Below, piece after piece: positions 1 through 6,246 of a stretch of 7,133 bases of DNA (positions are counted from its first letter, which is position 1; every line of letters starts with the position of its first letter). Source of the stretch: Calditrichaceae bacterium (lineage in GTDB: Bacteria; Calditrichota; Calditrichia; Calditrichales; Calditrichaceae); assembly GCA_030622395.1 (NCBI GenBank), contig JAUXGF010000142.1:1-7133 (forward strand), given 5' to 3'. The position numbers and the translations under genes were made by a program. The notes below the pieces were generated by a model. That model searched no databases, was not told the DNA's origin, and saw nothing but the letters and a program-made list of their open reading frames with translations.

Positions 1-86
1 AAATCTTTAACTTCAATATTTATAACGCTAATAGATTTCTCGCTCCGCTTCGAAATGACAGTTTTGGCTAGTTTTCGTTCAGGCAC
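1..86. mobile_element. MITE-like element, right part (copy 1, cut by window start)
   Basis: This stretch aligns with the right half of the complete element at 352-500. Both share an AAATCTNTAACTTCAATA start (1-18 here, 406-423 in the other copy), the TTCGAAATGACA core (49-60) and the terminal TTTTCGTTCAGGCAC (72-86). In the middle the two copies differ. This one has CTCGCTCCGC before the TTCGAAATGACA core, where the other has a CCCGATAAATCGGG palindrome. It contains no coding frame, so it would be a non-autonomous element moved by a transposase elsewhere. The six bases that follow are TATGTA. The left end lies outside the window, so a target duplication cannot be tested here. Confidence 0.6.
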
Positions 87-97
87 TATGTAGTAAT

Positions 98-257
98 AAA
101 TTCACTTTTATCTGTCCGTGAAAAAAGTTTAAAGTTTATAAGTGAACTAAAATGACTAAAGTTCTTATTAACTTTAGTTCACTTTTAATTTTAGACACTT
201 TAGGCACTTTGAATGGGGTAAACATTTCCCGAATAGTCGCTATTAGTTCACTTTTAA
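98..257. repeat. Cluster of TTCACTTTTA motifs, direct and inverted
   Basis: The gap between the two MITE-like copies carries related short motifs. TTAGTTCACTTTTAA occurs exactly at 174-188 and 243-257. TTCACTTTTA also occurs at 101-110, and the inverted form AAGTGAACTAAA lies at 140-151. Two further TTTAGNCAC units lie at 190-207. The inverted copy pairs perfectly over 12 bp with 173-184. A competing 9-bp stem (155-163 with 170-178) shares part of the right arm, so the RNA or single strand could switch between two hairpins. I see no convincing gene here. A 66-codon open frame at 152-352 runs through the motifs and looks accidental. Its role is unknown; it may be the remains of another small repeat element. 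Confidence 0.5.
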
Positions 258-351
258 CTTTTCCTGAGTACGCCAGTTCATCAGTATTTTATTGTAAGCA
301 TAGATTTAGTGAAAATAAATACCATAAGCATGGGATATTTTTTGCTAAGTA

Positions 352-500
352 GCGTCTGAACGAAAACATTTTTTCTTGTCATTTCGATCCCGATAAATCG
401 GGAAAAAATCTGTAACTTCAATAATTCCAGGGGATGTAAGATTTCTCACCCGATAAATCGGGATTCGAAATGACAAAACAGCGCTTTTTCGTTCAGACAC
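352..500. mobile_element. Complete MITE-like palindromic element (copy 2)
   Basis: This is a 149-bp non-coding element with inverted ends: GCGTCTGAACGAAAA (352-366) and TTTTCGTTCAGACAC (486-500) match at 14 of 15 positions. An inner pair, 377-402 against 449-475, is complementary apart from a one-base insertion. Each inner arm also contains the self-complementary CCCGATAAATCGGG (389-402 and 449-462). The whole element can therefore fold into a long hairpin. The direct repeat TAAGTA flanks both sides (346-351 and 501-506), as expected for a 6-bp target duplication. No transposase is encoded. Its right flank touches the stop codon of the histidine kinase gene, so it forms that gene's 3' untranslated region and could end its transcript. 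Confidence 0.7.
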
Positions 501-506
501 TAAGTA

Positions 507-3500
507 TCAAATGCCCGGCATTTTTATAAAAACTTGAACGCCGTTGTTGGATTTAACTTCGAGTAGAGCGCCTATTCTTTCTGCGCGCATTTTCATATTT
601 ATTAACCCGTTTCCTTTTTTTACTTGTTCAAAAACAAATCCTTTCCCATTGTCCAAAATGCGCATAGTAAAATATTTTGACTCGTTTATTAATTGAATGT
701 CAACCTCGCTTGCCCGGGCATGTTTTACAATGTTATTCACAGCTTCCTTAAATATAAGAAATAAATTTTGGCGGTAATCTATGGGCAGTCTTTTATTTTC
801 ATCTAATCCCTTATGTGAAAAAGTTACTTTTACATCCTGCATGCCTAGCGTATTATGGGCAAAATCATGCATACGGTCAATTAGATCTTTGATGGAATCA
901 TTCCTGGCGTCGATCGACCATATAATATCGCTCATAGTCGAAATAATTCCACGGCTTAATGAACCGATCTTTTTAGAGGCGGATATAACTTTTTTATCAT
1001 CTCTGCTGGTTTGTATTTGTTCAGAGTGGATAGCGATCCGGGTTAATGCCGATCCAATATCATCATGTAAATCACTGGCTATTCTTATACGCAAACGCTC
1101 GATTTCAAGTAATTTTGATAAACGATATTTATAAAAGGCATAGAGAATTGCAAAGAAAAATATTACAGCGATTGCTCTAAACCACAATGTTTGCCAAAAG
1201 GGAGGGGATATTATAATATTCAAAGAAGAACCTTTCTTGTTCCAAATCCCATCGCTATTAGTGCCCTTGACTCTAAAAGTATAACTTCCGGGATCCAAAT
1301 TTGTATAACTGGCATACCGCCGGTCTCCGGAATAGATCCAATCATTATCGAAACCTTCCATCATATAAGCATATTGATTTTTATAAGGCCGGGTAAAATC
1401 CAAAGCTGCAAATTCGAATGAAAAGAAATTCTGCCGATAGGATAGTTCAATAGTTTCGATTGTATTTAAAGATTGATTTAATTTTACGGGTTTATCGAAA
1501 ATCTTAAACGATATGAAAGCAATTGGGGGGATGAATGAGTTTTCTTTTATGCTATCCGGATAAAAAGAATTAAATCCATTAATGCCTCCAAAAAGAAACT
1601 GCCCGTTTTTTCTCTTTAAAGAAGCGCGGGCATTAAATTCATTGCTTTGCAATCCGTCCGTACTGTTATAATTTTTAAATGTTATATTTTCAGGATTAAA
1701 TTTGCATACGCCGTTATTTGTACTTAACCAAAGATTCCCGGATTCATCTTCAAGAATACCATAAATGACATTGCTCGGCAGACCGTCTTTGGTAAAAATA
1801 TGAGAAAAATTTCCCAACGAAGAATCGTTCAATTTCATATATGAAAGACCGCCGCTTGTTCCGACCCATAAAATCCTTTCGCCGCTGTATTGTGATTCAT
1901 AAATGGTGTGAACAATATTATCAACAAGCGACTTCGGGTTATCCGGATCGTGTAAAAAGTGTATGAAGCGTTTGTTCATTCGATCATAGCGGCACAATCC
2001 TCCGCCCCAACCGCCTATCCAGATTTCCCCTTCGCTGTCTTCATATATGGTTAGGATATAATTTCCCGATAAACTAAACTTATCATCCGGGTCGCTCATG
2101 AAATGACTGATCTGATTATGTTCAATATCATATTGTATAAGACCTTTATCATAAACGCCTATCCATAATATGCCGCGCCCGTCGATACAAAGTGTATTAA
2201 TATAATCCATTCCCTCGGATTGCAGCATTACTGAAATATCATCATTATGAAAAAAATGCGCTGATGAAGGGTCACACCTATTGAGGCCTCCTCCTATTGT
2301 TCCAATCCATAACCAGCCGTTTTTATCTTCAACAATCGAGCTCACATTATTATTGCCGATACTGAAAGGATCATTTATATTATGCTTGTAAATTCTAAAT
2401 TGTTTGGTTCGTGGATTATATTTATTTAACCCGCCCCCTTCTGTTCCAATCCATATATTTCCTTTCCGATCCTCGTGAAATGCCCGTATCTCATTACGGC
2501 TAAGACTATTGAAGTTATTAGGCTTATGGGAGAAATGAGTGAATCTTTCCAGGTTGCGGTTGTATATATTTATTCCATTTGCCCCAATCCATAATAAGCC
2601 GGATTTATCCTCAAATATACTATATACTTTATTTCCATTCAGGCTGTTTATATTATCCGGATCATGACGGAAGTGGATAAATCGGTTGTTTTTTCTGTTA
2701 AATTTATTTACACCGCCGGATATTGTTCCAACCCAAAGATCTCCTTTGCTGTCTTCGAATATTGCGCTTACATCATCGTTACTCAAACTGCCGGGATTGT
2801 TTAAATCATGTTTATAATTGATAAAGGCATTTCCGCTTTTTTTAAATTGATTTAAGCCGCCTCCAAACACGCCAATCCATAATGCCTCCGATTTATCTTC
2901 ATAAATTGATGTAATCTTATTGCTGCTTAAACTTTTAGAATTGGCAGGATCGTGTTGATAATTAATAAAACTATATTCCCCTGCTGTAGATTTATTCAGG
3001 CGGGATAGTCCGTTCCAGGTTCCCGCCCAAATATTTCCATCTTTAGCGCGGTACAAAACACGCACAAAATTATCCGCTAAGCTGGATGAGTCCCCGGGAT
3101 TGTGTTTAAAATGGATAAAGCGGTCTTGCCAGTAATCATATCGATTTAATCCCCCTCCCCATGTTCCAATCCAAAGAAAACCGTTTTCATCTTCGCAAAT
3201 TGAGGTTGGTCTCTCGCCGCTGATACTGTTGGGTGAATTGGGATCCGGTAAATAGCGGGTAAACTTATTATGAGCGGGATCATATTTTGTAAGACCCCGC
3301 CAGGTTGCTATCCAAATATTATTCCTGCTGTCTTCATATATATACCAAACCCAACTGTGAGAGATAGAATTTGTATCTGTTGGATCATGCCTGAAAATCG
3401 TAAAATTGTATCCGTCAAATTTATTTAATCCATCCTGAGTTCCAAACCACATAAATCCCCGGCTGTCCTGAAAAATACAATTTATCGTATTTTGTGAGAG

Positions 3501-3608
3501 ACCGTTTTCGATGGTTAAATGTTCAAAGCGGACATTTTGGGGAAACGCCTGATTGACTAATAGAAATATTAGCGGTATTAATTTTGTATTCTTAATGTAT
3601 TTAAGCAT
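507..3608 (-). CDS. Two-propeller sensor histidine kinase (Reg_prop, Y_Y_Y, HisKA_3, HATPase_c)
   Basis: This is a complete 1033-residue membrane kinase. A hydrophobic N-terminal signal peptide (about residues 1-23) sends the sensor region to the periplasm. Fourteen blade motifs of the Reg_prop type (consensus ED..G.LWIGT.GGGLN.F) follow at ~45-residue spacing from about residue 50 to 680, enough for two seven-bladed propellers. A Y_Y_Y domain (about 725-800) and one transmembrane helix (about 808-827) lead to a cytoplasmic HisKA_3 domain. Its H-box DLHDDIGSALTRI places the phospho-acceptor at H848. The HATPase has an N-box (EAVNNI, 955-960), a G1 box (DNGKG, 986-990) and a G2 box (GNGLINM, 999-1005). 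All key residues are present. Unlike Bacteroides hybrid (HTCS) sensors it lacks receiver and AraC-type domains, so it needs a separate NarL/LuxR-type regulator, which is not in the window. The ligand is unknown; relatives often sense polysaccharides. The ATG at 3608 is chosen because the signal peptide starts there; no clear Shine-Dalgarno is visible. Confidence 0.95.
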   Translation of the reverse strand: MLKYIKNTKLIPLIFLLVNQAFPQNVRFEHLTIENGLSQNTINCIFQDSRGFMWFGTQDGLNKFDGYNFTIFRHDPTDTNSISHSWVWYIYEDSRNNIWIATWRGLTKYDPAHNKFTRYLPDPNSPNSISGERPTSICEDENGFLWIGTWGGGLNRYDYWQDRFIHFKHNPGDSSSLADNFVRVLYRAKDGNIWAGTWNGLSRLNKSTAGEYSFINYQHDPANSKSLSSNKITSIYEDKSEALWIGVFGGGLNQFKKSGNAFINYKHDLNNPGSLSNDDVSAIFEDSKGDLWVGTISGGVNKFNRKNNRFIHFRHDPDNINSLNGNKVYSIFEDKSGLLWIGANGINIYNRNLERFTHFSHKPNNFNSLSRNEIRAFHEDRKGNIWIGTEGGGLNKYNPRTKQFRIYKHNINDPFSIGNNNVSSIVEDKNGWLWIGTIGGGLNRCDPSSAHFFHNDDISVMLQSEGMDYINTLCIDGRGILWIGVYDKGLIQYDIEHNQISHFMSDPDDKFSLSGNYILTIYEDSEGEIWIGGWGGGLCRYDRMNKRFIHFLHDPDNPKSLVDNIVHTIYESQYSGERILWVGTSGGLSYMKLNDSSLGNFSHIFTKDGLPSNVIYGILEDESGNLWLSTNNGVCKFNPENITFKNYNSTDGLQSNEFNARASLKRKNGQFLFGGINGFNSFYPDSIKENSFIPPIAFISFKIFDKPVKLNQSLNTIETIELSYRQNFFSFEFAALDFTRPYKNQYAYMMEGFDNDWIYSGDRRYASYTNLDPGSYTFRVKGTNSDGIWNKKGSSLNIIISPPFWQTLWFRAIAVIFFFAILYAFYKYRLSKLLEIERLRIRIASDLHDDIGSALTRIAIHSEQIQTSRDDKKVISASKKIGSLSRGIISTMSDIIWSIDARNDSIKDLIDRMHDFAHNTLGMQDVKVTFSHKGLDENKRLPIDYRQNLFLIFKEAVNNIVKHARASEVDIQLINESKYFTMRILDNGKGFVFEQVKKGNGLINMKMRAERIGALLEVKSNNGVQVFIKMPGI

Positions 3609-3663
3609 GATTTGATGGCTAAATGGTTTATAACTAAAAATTAGAAATTATTACAATAGAAGT

Positions 3664-3671
3664 CAAATGTA
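3664..3671 (-). promoter_or_regulatory. Possible Bacteroidota-type -7 box for the kinase
   Basis: On the minus strand the sequence reads TACATTTG, matching the TAnnTTTG element recognised by the primary sigma factor of Bacteroidota. It ends 55 bases before the kinase start codon. No -33 TTG is found at the usual distance; the nearest is 11 bases upstream. The call rests on the single motif, which will also occur by chance in AT-rich DNA. Confidence 0.25.
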
Positions 3672-3715
3672 TAAATTTACGACAAGTAATGCCTCAGACT
3701 TTTGGGATTTTGGAA

Positions 3716-3736
3716 TGAATTGACAAAGACAATTCA
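3716..3736. repeat. Small perfect inverted repeat, TGAATTG-N7-CAATTCA
   Basis: Two perfect 7-base arms are separated by seven bases, about 110 bp upstream of the kinase start. The symmetry and size would suit an operator for a dimeric regulator, but a chance occurrence in AT-rich DNA is equally possible. No second copy is seen in the window. Confidence 0.3.
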
Positions 3737-3963
3737 GTATCGAAGGTCCAAAAACGCAGGTTATCCCATTTCACTGAAGTTTAACAATTTGCCAATTTTT
3801 TACCTTGATAAATAAATCTATTTTTTTTATCCTCTATGGACTTTATTTCTATAAAAAAAGAAATAACCCCCATATTTTAATCGTGCGGAACGAAGCGAAT
3901 TTTACGAATACGGAGCTTTGCAAAAAATGAGGGCAAGCTCGACGAGGCTGTTAAGTTAATTAG

Positions 3964-4581
3964 CCTAACAACCGGAAAAATATAATTCCGCATAAAAAAT
4001 ACGCAGATTTTTTAAAAACGCTGCCTGCTTTAGAAAGAGCCTGCGGGGATTTTAACGATAAAATTATTGAATTAAAAGAAAAAGATAAGGAGAAATCAGT
4101 AGCTGCAGCGGGAAAAACGAAAGCGAAACGGGGAGCCGAGCTGAAATTGATAAACAATGTGATTGGCATTGCTTCGCCGATTTTTGCATGGGCATTGGAA
4201 ACCGGCAATAATGAAGTTAAAGAGTTGACTAATATTAGAAAGAGTTATCTTACACATGTCAGAGATACCGAATTGATCAGAATAGTGGAATCTGTTCATA
4301 AAATAGCTGTGGATAATTTAAATAATTTAGCTGATTATGGCGTAACATCCGATAAGGTTAACGGATTAAAGACAGATATTGACGAATATTATGAATCGTT
4401 AGGTATGCGGGAGAGCGGCGCTGCCGAGCGGAAGAGCGCAGGCGTGAGCGTTAAGTCGCTTTTTTATGAGGCGGATGGAATACTCAAAAATAGAATTGAC
4501 AGGCTTATGGAAGTTTTTAAAGCCGGTCAGGCTGATTTTTACAACATTTACCGGGCAGCGCGTATTATTCGTGATTTGTAG
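3964..4581 (+). pseudogene. 5'-truncated conserved helical hypothetical protein
   Basis: The open frame begins right after a TAG at 3961-3963 and has no ATG, GTG or TTG until a poor TTG at 4147. The protein-like reading clearly starts earlier (KKYADFLKTLPALERACGDF, from about 3994). The frame gives about 205 codons with no internal stop, rich in charged helices. It carries the pattern LADYGVTSDKV, then ESGAAERKSAG, then [32 protein letters not shown] near the end. I recall this layout from a widespread Bacteroidota family of uncharacterised helical proteins with a C-terminal ARII.DLG. That is recollection of the family, not a search result. The original start seems lost. The normal GATTTGGG ending may also be disturbed by the TAG at 4579-4581. 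Function is unknown and the gene is probably dead. A rare start (ATA or ATT at 3982-3987) would be needed for expression. Confidence 0.55.
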
Positions 4582-4642
4582 GGAAGTTGGGTTCGTGGAG
4601 CGTGAAGCGAAGAGCGTAGAGCGATTTGTCTGGATGCGTCAA

Positions 4643-4771
4643 TCCGGTATCCGTTATATTCAGGAACTTTTAGGCCATGCTTCCGTGGCTACCACGCAGA
4701 TTTATACAAAGGTAGTGATTAAAGATTTAAAAAAAGTTTACCAAAATACGCATCCGAGAGCCAGACGATAA
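4643..4771 (+). pseudogene. C-terminal remnant of a XerC/D-like tyrosine recombinase
   Basis: The reading starts at [14 protein letters not shown] and continues through TTQIYTKV to a HPRARR tail and TAA. This is the very end of the phage-integrase family catalytic domain. It retains the second catalytic histidine region (LLGH, codons 4667-4678) and the nucleophile tyrosine (IYT, tyrosine at 4703-4705). The catalytic arginine, lysine and HxxR motif and the whole N-terminal DNA-binding domain are missing. The HPRA ending resembles XerD more than IntI integron integrases, which end differently. The fragment joins the preceding relic through about 60 bases of repetitive GAGCG-rich sequence (4582-4642). 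It cannot be an active recombinase, and it marks past insertion or deletion at this site. The same frame is open back to 4466, but that part overlaps the preceding gene and has no integrase character. Confidence 0.85.
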
Positions 4772-4911
4772 TATGCTTTTATTTTAGCCGCTTGTTGCTT
4801 AAATTAAACCTGATGTTCTTTGAAATGTCTTTAGCTGTTTTGCGGCAATGATACTTTTTTTGGGCGCAGTAGAACCTAATCGGCGCAAGGTATTATGACC
4901 CGGCGATTGGG

Positions 4912-5553
4912 ATGTGGTTGAGTGTGGATCCGCTAGCACATAAATATCCTTCAATGACTCCCTATAATTATGTTGAAAATAACCCGCTTAGGTATTTTGA
5001 TCCAAACGGTGAATATAAAATGGACGCTAATCAAGTCAATGCTGTTGTAAATATGTTAACAAATTATGCACCTAAATATTTTGTTTCAAGAAATCGAGCA
5101 CAACAAGCAAATTTTAATAGTTATAAGAGTGATTGGTTCCAAAGAAGTGAATATAAGACAGATGAACCGTATATTTTTGAAACACAGTTTTCTACCAGCC
5201 AAAGTAAGTTAGAAACAAATATGCTAAATATTTTGTCTCTAACCATTAATCATGAATATTCACCAACAACTTATTTTGGCGAAAGTAAAGAATGGGGTAA
5301 ATTTGAAATCTATACAGTAGCTAATAAAGATGCTGGTGCTTCAGGTGTAACAGTACTTAACATTAGTACCATTGATGATACACATATTACAGGCCAAGAA
5401 CTGAATACACTTCTACTTAAGAATTCTAAAGATGAAGTTGTTGGTAGAATATTTATGACAGATGAGCAATACAAAAATTTACAAAATTTAATATATGAAC
5501 AGAGAAAAAAGGAAGAAGAGAGTCAAAATCAAGAAAATACAATTGAGAGGTAA
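4912..5553 (+). CDS. Truncated RHS core with unrecognised C-terminal domain (candidate orphan toxin tail)
   Basis: RHS homology actually begins at 4882 (GARYYDPAIG) in the same frame, behind a TAG at 4870-4872. The long N-terminal repeat region of a normal RHS protein is therefore absent. From the ATG at 4912 there are 213 residues. Residues 1-34 are the end of the RHS core (SVDPLAHKYPS, YNYVENNPL, FDPNGE), after which polymorphic-toxin domains normally start. Residues 35-213 (YKMDANQVN onward) are unlike any toxin fold I recognise. They form a mixed alpha/beta region ending in a highly charged helix (YEQRKKEEESQNQ). No start codon near 4912 has a Shine-Dalgarno. ATG 5020 (residue 37) has GGTGA seven bases upstream and would express only the variable domain. 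The gene is AT-rich and is followed after three bases by a membrane protein, as expected for a toxin/immunity pair. Toxicity is inference from layout, and the gene may be an inert reservoir cassette. Confidence 0.7.
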   Translation: MWLSVDPLAHKYPSMTPYNYVENNPLRYFDPNGEYKMDANQVNAVVNMLTNYAPKYFVSRNRAQQANFNSYKSDWFQRSEYKTDEPYIFETQFSTSQSKLETNMLNILSLTINHEYSPTTYFGESKEWGKFEIYTVANKDAGASGVTVLNISTIDDTHITGQELNTLLLKNSKDEVVGRIFMTDEQYKNLQNLIYEQRKKEEESQNQENTIER

Positions 5554-5556
5554 ATT

Positions 5557-6081
5557 ATGGCACCTAAAATTATATTAATTATAATATTACTATTGTTTGT
5601 GTTTTCATTAAGTAGTTTATTGTTTTTATTGATGAAATTTAAGAAATTAAGTTTAAAAGTTAGATTTTATTTACTTTTGGGTTTAATTATTTTTTCATTT
5701 TATTCATTTCACTCATTTAAACAACTAATTCACTATAATACTGTTAAAAATATAGATACTTTTTATCTTAGTAATATGTTTGAAGAATATTTTAAAAAAT
5801 ATGACAAATTACCAAGAACTTATAATGACCTAAAATCTGCAACGAAGAATTTACATGTTCTAATAGAAAAGGATTTTATTTTTATTAAGCCAAATATTTC
5901 ATTTATGATTGATAGTACAAGTAATGATCAAAACATAATTGTGAAGTTTTATGAATATGGATTTAATAAAAAGGATGATAAGTTAAATAAAACAATAGAA
6001 AGTCCTTTTAGTGTTTTTGGACTCTTCATAAATGGAGATTTTTATATCTCAACTAAGGAATTTCAAAAAAGAAGAATTTAA
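5557..6081 (+). CDS. Two-helix membrane protein, candidate immunity protein
   Basis: This is a 174-residue protein with two predicted membrane helices, about residues 5-26 and 36-53, joined by a short basic loop (KFKKLSLKVR). A soluble domain of about 110 residues follows. GAGAGG at 5545-5550 is a good Shine-Dalgarno, six bases before the ATG and inside the end of the upstream gene, so the two genes are translationally close and surely co-transcribed. The soluble part has FEEYFKKYDKLPRTYNDLK followed by YEYGFNKKDD. This faintly recalls the 'Y..YG.YP..L.DL ... YS.G.DG..DD' pattern of pseudopilin-like domains, an unproven impression. I recognise no family. Position directly after an RHS tail suggests an immunity protein, perhaps protecting from a membrane- or periplasm-acting toxin. 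It is extremely AT-rich: 5581-5640 has 10 G/C in 60 bases, against 31 in 60 at 6841-6900 in the aminotransferase. That supports recent acquisition. Confidence 0.75.
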   Translation: MAPKIILIIILLLFVFSLSSLLFLLMKFKKLSLKVRFYLLLGLIIFSFYSFHSFKQLIHYNTVKNIDTFYLSNMFEEYFKKYDKLPRTYNDLKSATKNLHVLIEKDFIFIKPNISFMIDSTSNDQNIIVKFYEYGFNKKDDKLNKTIESPFSVFGLFINGDFYISTKEFQKRRI

Positions 6082-6132
6082 AATTGTAGATAGAAAAGTA
6101 GTTATAAATTATCATCTGTAGAAACAGTGATT

Positions 6133-6159
6133 AAGCCCTTTCGTTTCGGGGGATTTTTT
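6133..6159 (+). terminator. Possible weak rho-independent terminator after the RHS-tail/membrane-protein pair
   Basis: AAGCCCTT (6133-6140) can pair with GGGGG-A-TTT (6148-6156), with three G-C pairs, G-U pairs and one bulge. A run of six T follows at 6154-6159, about 50 bases after the stop of the membrane protein. The stem is short and relies on G-U pairs, so efficiency is doubtful. Confidence 0.35.
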
Positions 6160-6162
6160 CTA

Positions 6163-6199
6163 TGCCTGCCGAGAGCTTGTAAGCAACTGAAGGTAGGCA
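6163..6199. repeat. GC-rich imperfect inverted repeat, TGCCTGCC/GGTAGGCA
   Basis: TGCCTGCC (6163-6170) and GGTAGGCA (6192-6199) pair at 7 of 8 positions around a 21-base loop. A further CCGACAGGC (6207-6215) can compete for the left arm. GCCTGCC-type palindromes are common as dispersed intergenic repeats in Bacteroidota. It may stabilise the end of the upstream transcript. Confidence 0.35.
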
Positions 6200-6246
6200 C
6201 TTTCCGCCGACAGGCTGAATATTAAAGTCCCACAACCAAAGGCAAG

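Larger units (their letters stand above)
3609..3963. other. Gene-free region upstream of the kinase
   Basis: I see no gene in these 355 bases. The left part is the 5' flank of the kinase. Read on the minus strand, it contains TACATTTG (3671 to 3664), which fits the Bacteroidota -7 consensus TAnnTTTG about 56 bases before the kinase ATG. The nearest upstream TTG is only 11 bases away, which is shorter than usual, so the promoter call is weak. Two hairpins lie further right: TGAATTG/CAATTCA (3716-3722 and 3730-3736) and TTATTTCT/AGAAATAA (3843-3850 and 3859-3866). The stretch 3885-3960 has no usable open frame and directly precedes the start-less relic gene. Confidence 0.5.

Noticed and set aside
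152..352. 66-codon plus-strand open frame between the two element copies
   Set aside because: It lies across the inverted TTCACTTTTA motifs, has no ribosome binding site, gives low-complexity residues and ends at the element boundary. It is best explained as chance.
781..1421. Two plus-strand open frames (781-1134 and 1191-1421)
   Set aside because: They are antisense to well-conserved HisKA_3/HATPase and Y_Y_Y coding sequence of the kinase, so they are shadows.
1800..3500. Regularly spaced similar DNA segments (about every 135 bp) that at first look like a repeat array
   Set aside because: They are the coding sequence of the kinase's propeller blades (LWIGT.GGGLN), not a CRISPR or satellite array. 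The spacing matches ~45-residue blades and the DNA is diverged.
3960..4299. Two minus-strand open frames (3960-4208 and 4096-4299)
   Set aside because: They are antisense to the helical hypothetical relic, whose plus-strand reading has recognisable family patterns. No ribosome site supports them.
4466..4642. Upstream extension of the recombinase frame
   Set aside because: This part overlaps the end of the hypothetical relic in another frame and reads as non-integrase sequence. Only 4643-4771 carries recombinase motifs.
4643..4771. Reading the recombinase tail as an integron integrase (IntI)
   Set aside because: The ending with [12 protein letters not shown] is XerD-like, and the IntI-specific insert region is not present in the fragment, so IntI identity is not supported.
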